Source: Apostichopus japonicus (taxonomy: Eukaryota > Echinodermata > Holothuroidea > Aspidochirotida > Stichopodidae). From it: a DNA stretch of 64,000 bases. A program made the translations under genes and the position numbers. The notes beneath the pieces were generated by a model. It made no database searches. It saw nothing but the letters and a program-made list of their open reading frames with translations, and was not told the origin of the DNA. Below, in pieces: positions 41,501-46,303 of this stretch; positions within the stretch are counted from its first letter, which is position 1; each line of letters starts with the position of its first letter. The stretch is from positions 2,915,001 through 2,979,000 of the forward strand of contig NC_092582.1 in assembly GCF_037975245.1 (NCBI RefSeq), given 5' to 3'.

Positions 41501-44500
41501 GGGAATTTAGTAATCCCCCTTCAACAGCTCAGGAATAGCAGCTTCTATAAACCTCCTGTTACCAAGAGAGTGGAGAAGGCTCGTAAGAAACGACTGGCCC
41601 GTGCAAAGATGTACTCTCTCCTGAAGGCGACTCTGGGCCAGGTGGCCTTCATATTCTTGGTCCTTGAGATAGCCTACATGCAACGGGACCCTAACACTTA
41701 CCTTATGCATCATACCCTGTCAAATATATTTACTGAGGAAGCTGATGAGGTAATGTTTCTTGAATCCAAGTCTGGAGTGGAGGGTGTTTGGGGGAGGGGG
41801 GTGGGAGGGGGGAAGAGGCAGGGTGACGTTTGTAGCAGGTGGGTAAAGCCTGGATGGTATTTAGGTATCCAGTGTCTGGATTCTTGCATTCGGTGAAGTT
41901 TTATGAGATAGTTTTACTGTTATCAATAACATAAGGTATTTAATCCTCCTCCCCATTTCCACTCCCTCCAAAAAATAAAATTTCAATAAATACATATGAA
42001 ATATTATTAACACCAGAAATAATTGTCTGATTTGATCATGTTTTGGCAGGTCGGTAAATCGGAAGATTTACAAGAGTGGATGAAGGAGGTATTTGTGCCA
42101 AACCTTTATGGAGGCGTTGAAGGTTTCATCACTGGTGACTTGGCTTTGCGATTGGGTGGAGCGAGACTCAGGCAGCTAAGGATTGAGACATGTATGTATG
42201 CTTGTATGTATGTATTTTAGATCATCCTGCAAGCAGGAACTCGCGAAGAAGCTTCATTGGCTTATCAAAGCCACAAGCTGACCGAAGTCAGTCTCTTACA
42301 TTCATATTTAAGGTCCATGATTATGAATTGTTAATTGTCAACAACTCTGTAACTGGACGACATACATTAATCTGGGAGTGACTCGAACCGGGGGACCTTA
42401 TGACTGAAAGGCACCAGCGTTAACCACTGAGCTAACACTCCTAGTACACATAATAGAACTAATAGAAGGATCAAATGTAAATAAATACTAGTAACTATAT
42501 CATCTATGAAGTTTCCAGTTAAAACAATGGCTTTGATAAGTTAACAATATACAAAAACAAAAATTTCAGAGTGAAGATAGAATTTATATTATTGTCAGGA
42601 TATTAGCATATTGTCAATAAAAACAGACTGCAAATGTTATTGGCAGAACAAATATATATTTATTGAACTCCCTTCTCTGCTGCTTGGTGGGTTGTATCAA
42701 ATGAAACTGGGTTACACAGTACTCAAAGGTACTGTGGCTTCTGACTGGCACCCCCCCTCCCCTCTCCCTCCCCCAGCAAGAAATGGCTATATTGGGTTAA
42801 CCACCAACTAATTGGGCCTGAGTAGCTCAGTTGGTAGAGCACTGAGCTTGTAAATCAGAGGTCTCTGGTTTGAATCCCAGACTAGCCATTAATTGTTTCC
42901 AGCCGATGTATTGGCTCTTGTCCATAAATATTTCACATTAAATTAAATTTCCAACAGATCACAATTTTAGACCAGCATTTGGCCAACAGCATTCACTTGA
43001 CAGTATTGAAGATGCCTTTGGTGATTCTTTATTAATTAGTATGCATATTTATCTGAGTTACTTTGCATATCGGGTGATGTATAATTATGTGCATTGAAAC
43101 TTTTATATCTTAGCTCATGTTTTCTTCAAGTAAGTGTCTCTCATTTGTTGTAGTACAATTGCTGTTTGGTCTGTAGTCAGCCAATACTTGCTATTACTAA
43201 AGGAAAAATCAATCTTCACCATCTGATATTTTGCACATGAATTTCAGATTCTTATTGTAATTTATGACATGAGTCATATCCTTAAAATACCATTTTTTTT
43301 TTTTTTTGTTCTTCTCATCAACAGATGAATGTGAGGTCGATACACGCATGCAATCTTTCAGCAAGGAATGTAAAGAGAGGTCCGATGAAACGGGTGGTCC
43401 AATCGGGGGACCATGGGACACCTCATCCGACCCAGAGTCACCCTGGGTGTATCAACCGGCCAGCATACTGGAAGGGAGTTTCACTACTAAGACGGCCTCT
43501 GCTAGAAATGACCGGGGTGGTTATGCAATTTATCTGGGCACGACTTACGAGTCGGCCATGAATCAGCTAGAGTTTATCGAAGATACCTCTTGGATAGACT
43601 CTGGAACCAAAGCGGTCTTTATCGAATGGAATCTATTCAACCCTCACACAAACTTGCTCTGCATATGCAGTATGCTGTACGAGCAACAGCGGACGGGGGC
43701 GTACACCTCGTCCTCCCATTTTGAGGTGATGCGCCCATTGGATATGAAGACACCAGTAGATAAAATCAGTCTCAGTCTGGAGAGTGTCTACATTCTGGTC
43801 ATTCTGGCGCTCATCCTGATCGAGGCCAAGAAATACCGTCGGAACAGAGCGGAATATTGGGACTTTTGGAACCTCCTCACTCTGTTCATCATTTTCCTGT
43901 CTCTGTTATCCACCGCGGTCTATATATTCTGGCTGACGTCGCTCTGGAATATTCTTCAAAGTTACTTACGAGATCCGGAAGAGTTTCACAGCTATTTCAA
44001 ACCGGCGTTCCTCAGTCATGTCTTCAATAACCTCGTCGCTTTCATCGTCTTCTTCTCGACTTTAAAGTGCGCCAAGATCCTCCGATACAATCGAACCATT
44101 CATCTCATGCAGGTGACCTTCAAGTTTTTGGCTAGGAAGTTCAGCATGTCACTTCTGGTCGTCGCGATCATCTTCTTTGCTTTCACAAATCTGAGTTTCC
44201 AGTTGTTTGGCAGTTCCATCTACATCTTTAACTCTATCGTCTCTTCCCTGGAATCTATGTTTCTCTTCGTCAGCGGAGGTTTCGATCAATTTCTGGAGGT
44301 CAGCGATCAGTATCCAGTCTTGGGACCGACATTTTTCATAATAATCAGCTTTGTTCTCATTTACATATTCATGAACTTGATGATCATATTCATCGTTGAA
44401 TCATTCATGAGGGCACAAGTCTATTGTGATGAATTGGATCACAGGGACGTGGTCGGTGTTTTTATTGATTGGTTCATTTCTGTGATTGGTGTGAAAACAG

Positions 44501-44565
44501 AAACCAAAGACAAAGAAGATTTAACAGAGAAAGATACACATGGTCAGACTTTTAGCCAAATATAA
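2265..44565 (+). CDS. pkd1-like: Polycystin-1-like / REJ-family membrane protein, 28 exons, 5' incomplete
   Basis: This large membrane protein belongs to the polycystin-1 / receptor-for-egg-jelly family, whose members act as autoproteolysed surface receptors joined to a TRPP-type channel fold. The 28 exons listed separately sum to 11,804 nt and all phases agree, giving about 3,933 residues ending in TAA at 44563-44565. Numbering the first visible residue as 1: PKD/Ig-like modules 1-1060, REJ region about 1060-1650, GAIN and GPS about 1746-1975, TM1 about 1985-2005, PLAT about 2030-2190, TM2-TM3 about 2200-2270, a cytosolic repeat loop 2525-3163, TM4-TM6 3295-3460, and the TOP-like domain plus channel TM7-TM11 3475-3915. 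The tail after TM11 is only about 35 residues and shows no coiled coil, unlike vertebrate PKD1. The signal peptide and any lectin or LRR domains would lie upstream of the window. Ligand and tissue cannot be read from the sequence; related sea-urchin REJ proteins act on sperm. Confidence 0.93.
3220..3450 (+). CDS. pkd1-like: pkd1-like exon 2: ectodomain module 'b'
   Basis: Phase 1-1 exon of 231 nt (residues 88-164) between GAAAGCAG and GTGAGTAA. It encodes a beta-rich segment with NKT and NTT sequons and resembles the second half of the exon at 10272-10809. No named domain beyond a PKD-like fold can be assigned. Confidence 0.8.
4452..4679 (+). CDS. pkd1-like: pkd1-like exon 3: ectodomain module 'c'
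   Basis: Phase 1-1 exon of 228 nt (residues 165-240) from TATTCGCAG to GTATGG. The core TVQNPIRGF matches TAQNPILGL in the exon at 11265, showing that the two are duplicates. It is part of the PKD-like ectodomain. Confidence 0.85.
5628..5834 (+). CDS. pkd1-like: pkd1-like exon 4: PKD-domain C-terminal half, module 'd'
   Basis: Phase 1-1 exon of 207 nt (residues 241-309) from CCCTCAG to GTGAGT. The segment YSVTLRLFNKVSDFSSST followed by a hydrophobic strand and IQDLSNVTV is the usual end of PKD repeats in polycystin-1. It is duplicated in the exon at 12892. Confidence 0.85.
6359..6612 (+). repeat. Two-copy 125-bp tandem duplication across an intron/exon boundary
   Basis: 6359-6483 and 6484-6612 are near-identical copies, each holding the branch/acceptor region (CTGCAGGGCTTACG) and the first coding bases of exon 5. 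Only the second copy leads into the open exon; reading from the first acceptor (AG at 6435-6436) meets a TGA soon after the copy junction. Confidence 0.85.
6563..6871 (+). CDS. pkd1-like: pkd1-like exon 5: PKD/Ig-like module 'a' (second copy)
   Basis: Phase 1-1 exon of 309 nt (residues 310-412). The core EWVTWEVE and SPGNHTIRATASN match exon 1 (HVTWTIS, SPCNHTVVAAVHN). The acceptor used is the downstream one of a duplicated pair. The donor is GGTAACC. Confidence 0.88.
7306..7559 (+). CDS. pkd1-like: pkd1-like exon 6: canonical PKD domain
   Basis: Exon of 254 nt (residues 413-497), phase 1 in and phase 0 out, from TTTGCAG to GTGAGT. It carries the PKD signature WDFSDGT and the closing pattern FSEVGTYLVIVTCS. 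Its 3' end and donor are the seed of the tandem array that follows. Confidence 0.92.
7560..9475 (+). repeat. Intronic array, 11 units of 164-188 bp, each with exon 3' end and donor
   Basis: Each unit repeats the last coding bases of exon 6, GTGAG, a variable (CTGT)n run, GGAAACACCGGAGAAG, TTAATATAGTAAATCGCAG and then the exon-end copy. Exon-end copies finish at 7735, 7920, 8084, 8248, 8421, 8609, 8777, 8946, 9115, 9284 and 9460. In ten of the eleven the AG and the GT enclose exactly 42 nt with no stop in the gene's frame; the copy ending at 7920 has 43 nt. Confidence 0.93.
10272..10809 (+). CDS. pkd1-like: pkd1-like exon 7: PKD-like modules
   Basis: Exon of 538 nt (residues 498-676), phase 0 in and phase 1 out, matching exon 6 across the array. 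The second half resembles module 'b' (exon 2), with many sequons such as NVS, NIS, NSS, NVT and NLT, as expected for a glycosylated ectodomain. The donor is GTAAGT. Confidence 0.9.
11265..11489 (+). CDS. pkd1-like: pkd1-like exon 8: module 'c' (second copy)
   Basis: Phase 1-1 exon of 225 nt (residues 677-751) from CTTGACAG to GTAAGT. LNMTAQNPILGL aligns with exon 3, and the following PVSVNISV aligns with PITIAIKY there. Confidence 0.88.
11858..12600 (+). repeat. Intronic minisatellite, about 6 units of 100-125 bp
   Basis: The unit begins GGTTAGCACCAAAAAATGAC, continues with ATTGTTGAAATGCCTTAACA and ends in a variable C-rich tract. Length changes are mostly in the C-rich part. The array lies wholly inside an intron. 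Confidence 0.85.
12892..13074 (+). CDS. pkd1-like: pkd1-like exon 9: PKD C-terminal half, module 'd' (second copy)
   Basis: Phase 1-1 exon of 183 nt (residues 752-812) from TTCTTACAG to GTGAGA. HTVDISLFNEISKVSTS matches YSVTLRLFNKVSDFSSS in exon 4. It completes the second a-b-c-d cassette. Confidence 0.88.
13684..14670 (+). CDS. pkd1-like: pkd1-like exon 10: module 'a' (third copy), PKD domain and REJ start
   Basis: Phase 1-1 exon of 987 nt (residues 813-1141). It starts with a third 'a' module (VQWVTWEVNND), continues with a PKD domain bearing MTFGDGQ and HQYEVEGNYIA, and ends in the start of the REJ region (CEIPYLHI, RTHPVILHADVSVDC, TTYRWRL). This is the largest ectodomain exon. Confidence 0.92.
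14995..15410 (+). mobile_element. tRNA-derived SINE-like element
   Basis: A Pol III style head (GTGGTCAAGTGGTTAAGGC, then the B-box GGTTCGAGCCC at 15067-15077) is followed by TGTCCTTGGGCAAGGTGCTT, a body segment seen in many deuterostome SINEs. It lies in the intron after exon 10. Ends were not defined exactly. Confidence 0.7.
16140..16493 (+). mobile_element. TTAA MITE-like element, family 1 copy 1
   Basis: It starts TTAAAGGCATCGAAGACTCG and ends TTCACACCCTTTAA, giving terminal inverted repeats with TTAA at both edges. It shares its interior (TTGTTATCTTTTATCTAGAC, CAAGCTGTGTGTGTATTTTC) with four other copies in the window. A few bases near the right end are missing compared with copy 3. Confidence 0.85.
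16581..16733 (+). CDS. pkd1-like: pkd1-like exon 11: REJ region
   Basis: Phase 1-1 exon of 153 nt (residues 1142-1192) from CTCTCGCAG to GTAAGT. The pattern SYDPD followed by LTFSWYC is a conserved REJ-domain block. Confidence 0.9.
17304..17514 (+). CDS. pkd1-like: pkd1-like exon 12: REJ region
   Basis: Exon of 211 nt (residues 1193-1262), phase 1 in and phase 2 out, from CAACCAG to GTATGA. It holds KTYTFKLLLGKAGRTS, the 'Y.F.L...K.GR' block of REJ. Its 3' end and donor are triplicated downstream. Confidence 0.88.
17490..17760 (+). repeat. Three-copy 91-bp tandem duplication of an exon end and donor
   Basis: GATGTGCCTTCTGTTCTCAT then CAG recurs with exon-like ends at 17514, 17605 and 17696. 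The second copy has a broken donor (CAG then AT), while the third keeps CAG|GTATGC. In-frame TGA in the copied intron part (CACAGCTGA) means use of the later donor would truncate the protein. Confidence 0.85.
18211..18461 (+). CDS. pkd1-like: pkd1-like exon 13: REJ region, cysteine-rich
   Basis: Exon of 251 nt (residues 1263-1346), phase 2 in and phase 1 out. It contains CIHNC, SGKCEDC and YQWDL, the conserved cysteines and tryptophan of the REJ domain. Confidence 0.9.
18640..18760 (+). repeat. Fragment of the dispersed repeat seen at 42660 and 52690
   Basis: GGGTTGTATCAAATGAAACT, then GCAAGGTAC and CTAACTGGCACC plus a C-rich stretch match the block before the tRNA-like sequence at 42825. 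No tRNA-like part is present here. Confidence 0.5.
19300..20895 (+). repeat. Intronic 51-bp minisatellite, about 31 copies, running into an acceptor
   Basis: The unit is CAATGACTTCTGTTTACACA then TAATCATAATCACCAATGGT and GTTCTTTATGT. Units vary by small indels. The last unit ends TTTGTTTACACAG, so the acceptor of exon 14 lies within the repeat phase. Because 51 is a multiple of three, long stop-free frames appear that are not genes. Confidence 0.92.
20896..21114 (+). CDS. pkd1-like: pkd1-like exon 14: REJ region
   Basis: Phase 1-1 exon of 219 nt (residues 1347-1419). FTFSINSPPTGGWCFIAPSE and the later SCSRFYDRDTPFSYEL form one of the best conserved REJ blocks. The acceptor is built from the preceding 51-bp array. 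Confidence 0.92.
21998..22364 (-). mobile_element. TTAA MITE-like element, family 1 copy 2
   Basis: Opposite orientation to copies 1 and 3. It starts TTAAAGGGTGTGAAGACTTG and ends CGAGTCTTCAATGCCTTTAA. It has the same interior as the other family members and no coding capacity. Confidence 0.85.
22635..22780 (+). CDS. pkd1-like: pkd1-like exon 15: REJ region
   Basis: Exon of 146 nt (residues 1420-1467), phase 1 in and phase 0 out, from TGTTTTCAG to GTGAGT. The pattern LPVGSPSRDYIVNIALIVRD followed by FGAS is a REJ block. Confidence 0.9.
23311..23526 (+). CDS. pkd1-like: pkd1-like exon 16: end of REJ region
   Basis: Phase 0-0 exon of 216 nt (residues 1468-1539). It encodes LLKSGDTQAATQLITTVSS then ILN, the usual end of REJ, followed by an acidic stretch (SDDSDDEDNEE). 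Its last ten bases and donor seed the 123-bp array that follows. Confidence 0.9.
23517..25095 (+). repeat. Intronic 123-bp array, 12 extra copies of an exon end plus donor
   Basis: Each unit carries AAGAATACAG|GTGAAGTAGT, TCTTACAGAGGATTTAATCC, a second TTACAGAGGATTTAAT and TTAGGTTTAATTATAGG. Donor copies recur at 23631, 23754, 23877 and then every 123 bp to 24984; the first interval is 105 bp. The units are nearly identical, so expansion looks recent. Confidence 0.93.
25818..26182 (+). mobile_element. TTAA MITE-like element, family 1 copy 3
   Basis: The best-preserved copy. It starts TTAAAGGCATTGAAGGCTCG and ends CGCGAGTCTTCACACCCTTTAA-type sequence with TTAA at both borders. It has no reading frame. 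It lies in the intron before exon 17. Confidence 0.88.
26313..26438 (+). CDS. pkd1-like: pkd1-like exon 17: REJ to GAIN linker
   Basis: Phase 0-0 exon of 126 nt (residues 1540-1581) from AATCACAG to GTAACG. It encodes a helical segment starting VREQLITNLNQVE and ending AEVTQENTEISAVAQ. Such helices precede the GAIN domain in polycystins. Confidence 0.85.
26777..26883 (+). CDS. pkd1-like: pkd1-like exon 18: helical segment before GAIN
   Basis: Exon of 107 nt (residues 1582-1617), phase 0 in and phase 2 out, from ATATCAG to GTAAGT. The sequence is helix-like (AMYEKMGRFLQAQAHDQ). Its phases fit both neighbours. Confidence 0.83.
26966..27480. repeat. Possible dispersed repeat ('TATATAGCGCC' type)
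   Basis: An (AAT)n run leads into GACTTATATAGCGCC and AAGGCGCTTTATAGAG, a pattern common in short repeats of marine invertebrates. A shorter related stretch may start near 38100. Ends are not defined; assignment is from pattern alone. Confidence 0.4.
27681..27789 (+). CDS. pkd1-like: pkd1-like exon 19: helical segment
   Basis: Exon of 109 nt (residues 1618-1653), phase 2 in and phase 0 out, from TCTAACAG to GTGAGT. It starts RQLVVGLANILGAAARE, typical of the region between REJ and GAIN. Confidence 0.85.
28339..28614 (+). CDS. pkd1-like: pkd1-like exon 20: region before the GAIN domain
   Basis: Phase 0-0 exon of 276 nt (residues 1654-1745) from CTTTCCAG to GTAAGT. It includes a helix-forming start (TLSSMETLKSIEGAIL) and IPERSTFVKLPQDF, leading into the GAIN domain. 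Confidence 0.87.
28840..29480 (+). repeat. Intronic minisatellite of about 21-23 bp units
   Basis: The unit is ATATCTATGTGTCTCAATGC, with variants GCATCTC, TCTCCATG and TCTCAAGG. It is open in several frames by chance. About 28-30 units. Confidence 0.88.
29765..30370 (+). CDS. pkd1-like: pkd1-like exon 21: GAIN domain and first half of GPS
   Basis: Phase 0-0 exon of 606 nt (residues 1746-1947) from GCACCCAG to GTGAGT. It carries the GAIN beta-sandwich and ends with CYYWSVHSESWKTDGCQ, the first half of the GPS motif (C-x-Y-W, W, GC). The second half is in the next exon. Confidence 0.93.
30567..30930 (-). mobile_element. TTAA MITE-like element, family 1 copy 4
   Basis: It starts TTAAAGGGTGTAAAGACTCG and ends CGAGTCTTCGATGCCTTAG; the right TTAA has mutated to TTAG. 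The interior is shared with the other copies. Confidence 0.82.
31100..31228 (+). pseudogene. Decayed C-terminal fragment of a retroelement reverse transcriptase
   Basis: One frame reads ATKLWNRLSLDLRR, an in-frame TGA, then GLALFEVRLKLKSLFMSL and a stop. The 'LWN.LP..LR......F...LK..LF' pattern is the usual end of non-LTR retrotransposon RT proteins. The TGA and lack of upstream domains show it is dead. The match is to pattern only. Confidence 0.55.
31365..31595 (+). CDS. pkd1-like: pkd1-like exon 22: second half of GPS and TM1
   Basis: Phase 0-0 exon of 231 nt (residues 1948-2024). It begins with the rest of the GPS (HCVCNHLSTF), giving expected cleavage in HL|S, then TM1 (VTTMTVLSVFSVFLLCAVWA) and a basic cytosolic stretch (ARRKDRREEKE). 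Confidence 0.94.
32507..32787 (+). CDS. pkd1-like: pkd1-like exon 23: PLAT domain, first part
   Basis: Exon of 281 nt (residues 2025-2118), phase 0 in and phase 2 out. YHITVMTGMRRGAGTSS, VTVTLYG and LTALRVWHDNSGSHPDW form the lipid/protein-binding PLAT (LH2) fold, cytosolic after TM1. The donor is a weak GTAATA. Confidence 0.93.
32806..33425 (+). repeat. Intronic (ACT)n trinucleotide repeat, about 620 bp
   Basis: Long runs of ACT/TAC triplets are broken by ACAAATACAAATACT. The array begins about 18 bp after the exon 23 donor. It gives long but meaningless open frames. Confidence 0.93.
33685..33720 (+). repeat. Fragment of the GGCCTGACGTTTC repeat
   Basis: GTGTAAAAGTAATTGGCCTG followed by ACGTTTCTTGATC matches the arms of the inverted-repeat element at 53053-53390. 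Confidence 0.55.
33982..34155 (+). repeat. Two-copy tandem duplication of an acceptor and exon start
   Basis: TTGAATCTAATACA, a pyrimidine-rich tract, TTTCAG and GTATGTCAGTCGTATCGTTG occur twice. The two acceptors lie after 34028 and 34115, 87 bp apart. The frame between them is open, so either could be used. Confidence 0.9.
34116..37635 (+). CDS. pkd1-like: pkd1-like exon 24: PLAT end, TM2, TM3 and repeat-rich cytosolic loop
   Basis: A giant exon of 3,520 nt (residues 2119-3291), phase 2 in and phase 0 out. It completes PLAT (IVVHDLQSNGWWYFLCQSWL), then TM2 (RAACCLAIILTAMLSNIIFY) and TM3 (SSIITFPINYLIVELFRNSR), both matching polycystin-1 TM blocks. A Ser/Thr-rich stretch follows, then 28 copies of a 23-residue repeat (35335-37250), then an acidic tail ending in EEREEDGDIKKYEE. 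Use of the upstream acceptor would start the exon at 34029 and add 29 residues to PLAT. The donor (GAG|GTTTGT) is weak but its phase matches the next exon. Confidence 0.92.
35335..37250 (+). repeat. In-frame coding tandem repeat, 28 x 69 bp (23 residues)
   Basis: Consensus residues are STGVVQQEGPFRDTGEEVCQHK followed by S. Units 7-17 and 18-28 form two near-identical blocks, an 11-unit (759-bp) higher-order repeat; for example CACGAGAGTTC lies at about 35800 and again 759 bp later. All units keep the reading frame and the Cys in EEVCQ. The repeat would lie in the cytosolic TM3-TM4 loop. Confidence 0.95.
38310..40250 (+). repeat. Intronic 38-44 bp minisatellite running into an acceptor
   Basis: The unit is CTCCATTCCATCCCTTTGTA then TCTAACAATATCCGTCATCT and TTGT, with a shorter form lacking CGTCAT. 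About 45 units fill the intron. The last unit changes to CCCTTTGTTTCCTCTCTGACAG, which is the acceptor of exon 25. Confidence 0.93.
40263..40545 (+). CDS. pkd1-like: pkd1-like exon 25: TM4 and TM5
   Basis: Exon of 283 nt (residues 3292-3385), phase 0 in and phase 1 out. CLPWWSIYISWFLVVITCMA and DWLVAMFISLFQSVAVVQPI are TM4 and TM5 of the polycystin-1 family; the ILYGLRYG link and QPIKV are strongly typical. A highly repetitive intron precedes it. Confidence 0.94.
40715..41245 (+). repeat. Intronic 73-bp minisatellite, about 7 copies, dimeric pattern
   Basis: The unit contains TTGAGCTCTTGGTGTAAATT, then GGTGTTGTTGCTATCCTTTT and CTTGGGATTACTGGCAGTAG. Units mostly alternate between a CTTGG/TGTTGTTGC form and a CATGG/TGTTGATAC form, suggesting a two-unit higher-order repeat. 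Confidence 0.87.
41487..41749 (+). CDS. pkd1-like: pkd1-like exon 26: TM6
   Basis: Exon of 263 nt (residues 3386-3473), phase 1 in and phase 0 out, from TTCATCAG to GTAATG. A basic juxtamembrane run (KRVEKARKKRLARAK) precedes TM6 (QVAFIFLVLEIAYMQRDPNT), the first helix of the polycystin channel unit. Confidence 0.94.
42050..42191 (+). CDS. pkd1-like: pkd1-like exon 27: start of the extracellular TOP-like domain
   Basis: Exon of 142 nt (residues 3474-3520), phase 0 in and phase 1 out. LQEWMKEVFVPNLYGG and GGARLRQLRIE match the 'W....l....y..........G..RLRQ.R' start of the polycystin domain. The donor is TGTATGT. Confidence 0.92.
42222..42445 (-). mobile_element. tRNA-derived SINE-like repeat, family 2 copy 1
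   Basis: On the minus strand the sequence begins AGGAGTGTTAGCTCAGTGGT (A-box like) and has GGTTCGAGTCAC (B-box, near 42380). The body runs to TCCTGCAAGCAGGAACTCG. A close copy is at 46083-46303. Confidence 0.75.
42660..42900 (+). repeat. Dispersed repeat ending in a tRNA-like sequence
   Basis: GGGTTGTATCAAATGAAACT, GGTACTGTGGCTTCTGACTG, a C-rich tract and AATGGCTATATTGGG are followed at about 42825-42893 by a tRNA-like stretch with A-box (TAGCTCAGTTGG) and B-box (GGTTTGAATCC). The anticodon position would read TGT (Thr), but the anticodon stem has a mismatch, so I call it a tRNA-derived repeat. A second copy is on the minus strand near 52501-52690. Confidence 0.65.
43325..44565 (+). CDS. pkd1-like: pkd1-like exon 28 (last): TOP-like domain, TM7-TM11, pore, short tail
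   Basis: Exon of 1,241 nt (residues 3521-3933 and stop). The first part is the extracellular polycystin domain (ending FIEWNLFNPHTNLLCICSML). Helices follow: TM7 (SVYILVILALILIEA), TM8 (FWNLLTLFIIFLSLLSTAVY), TM9 (VFNNLVAFIVFFSTLKCAKI), TM10 (MSLLVVAIIFFAFTNLSFQL), a pore helix (SLESMFLFVSGGF) and TM11 (FFIIISFVLIYIFMNLMIIF). The tail of about 35 residues has no coiled coil. The acceptor is preceded by a T-rich tract. Confidence 0.95.
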
Positions 44566-44603
44566 ACATTTGGGGTAGGAGTGAAAAGTGGGGGGGCGGG
44601 GGT

Positions 44604-44990
44604 CAGTGGCAGAGCTCGGGGTATTGGTCAGGAGGGGCAAGAATGGTCTGTAGGGGCGCTTTCGACACTATCTAAGTGGAGCTCCACCACTGGTTGGCGT
44701 GTAGCATACAGACAATTTTTGAGTAAAGATACTCCCTAGATCGCCGGAAATGACCCTTTCCTGGCCTGGCTAATTTGCAGATAAACGAAGAATAAATAGG
44801 TGTCATCGCCAAATTACACCAACAAAATGTGACAAATGTCAATAAGTAGATGAGAGCGCAATAAAGTCAATAATCTAGAAAAAGTAAAAAGTGGTAAAGA
44901 GCTGAAAAGGGCACCAGCAGTCCATTTGAGTCCGTCAGGGGGCATCCACCCCCCTCCTGACTGTATGGGCGCTCCGCCACTGGCGGGGGT
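44604..44990. mobile_element. Possible inverted-terminal (CAGTGGC) element
   Basis: The left edge is CAGTGGCAGAGCTC and the right edge is GCGCTCCGCCACTGG, roughly inverted copies of each other. An internal GGAGCTCCACCACTGG matches the right edge. CAGTGGCG termini are common in hAT-type MITEs. No transposase is present. Confidence 0.45.
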
Positions 44991-46082
44991 GTTGCAAGGT
45001 CATTGTTGGTAGATATCTACCAATCTTGATCAACAACATTAATGTTCTTTCCATTTTGATCAGCTTTATTTCATTTCTTAAATCATTTCTGTTGATAAGG
45101 CAAATCCTTTTCTGTACTTTTTTTTTAAAGATATTTCCTTCATCTCCATCATTTATGACAGATACTCATCGTTTTATTTTTTTACTTTATGTGAATTCTG
45201 GTAGATTTTGTTTAAATAAACTCAAAAACACTCATTCCTTTGTTTATGAAGACAATGGTTGATTGTTGGTTCATGTGCTGCAAGATGCTGCCTTGACAAT
45301 TAATCACACATATTGAGTCATGTTCCATTAATGTTGGTTCCTTCTGACCAAACTATATTAAAGTTTGCTCATATTTGGATTACCTCCATTCTTGCCAAGA
45401 GAGATTTGTGGTAACAACTGTTTGGCTGTTCCTACTTTAGTTTTAGTTTTTAATTATATTAATCAGGGGCGTTATTAATTAAGGGCAGTCCTATTGGTTG
45501 GGCAATCAGGCAGGGCACAGAGCAGTAGTGGGTCCACTAACCTTCTTACCAACTGTGATTTTTAGAACCCTTGCACCCCAAGATTTGCTTAAGATTTGAA
45601 GGGATAGGGGGGGGGCAAGGATCCCTCACTGGCTATGCTACTGTTGTAGGGTGAGAGATGCATAGCATTTGTACTGTCTTGTCCAGGACATTAGATCCTT
45701 GTCAATCCGCCCCTGTTTTCTATCCACTATAGAGGACTTTGTCCTAAAATGCATTGTCTATTTTTGTTCCAATTTAATACAGACTTCAAAGTTTGTCTAA
45801 TTTTGTCATTCATGGTGCAATTTAATAGTCAACCGGGGAAAAGGTTATTTATGTAGGTAGATACATTGTCTTTATGTTGACAGTTGAGTGTGGTACCACC
45901 AAATAATGAAAGATTGAGCATAAAAACACAGATACAAGATGAAACTGAAGTTTCAAGATAAAAATATATAGAACAGAGATTGTAGAAACAACAGTGCCAG
46001 CAGAATGCTGAAAATAAAATATAAATATTCTCTTAATAGTATTCAGAATTCTCTTAAATTATTTTCTTAATTTATTTAATAA

Positions 46083-46303
46083 TCCTCCTGCAAGCAGGAA
46101 CTCGTGAAGAAGCCTCATTGGGTTATCAAAGCCGCAAGCCGACCGAAGTCAGTCTCTTAGATTCATATTTAACGTCCATGATTATGAATTGTCAATTGTC
46201 AACAACTCTGTAACTGGATGACATTCATTAATCTTGGAGTGACTCGAACCGGGGACCTTATGATTGGAAGGCACCGGCGTTAACCACTGAGCTAACACTC
46301 CTT
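46083..46303 (-). mobile_element. tRNA-derived SINE-like repeat, family 2 copy 2
   Basis: About 90% identical by eye to 42222-42445, same orientation, with the minus-strand B-box GGTTCGAGTCAC near 46241 and A-box TTAGCTCAGTGGTTAA near 46285. Confidence 0.75.

Noticed and set aside
42825-42893. A functional tRNA-Thr (TGT) gene
   Set aside because: The anticodon stem has a mismatch and the acceptor stem is not convincing; a second copy with the same flanks shows it belongs to a dispersed repeat.
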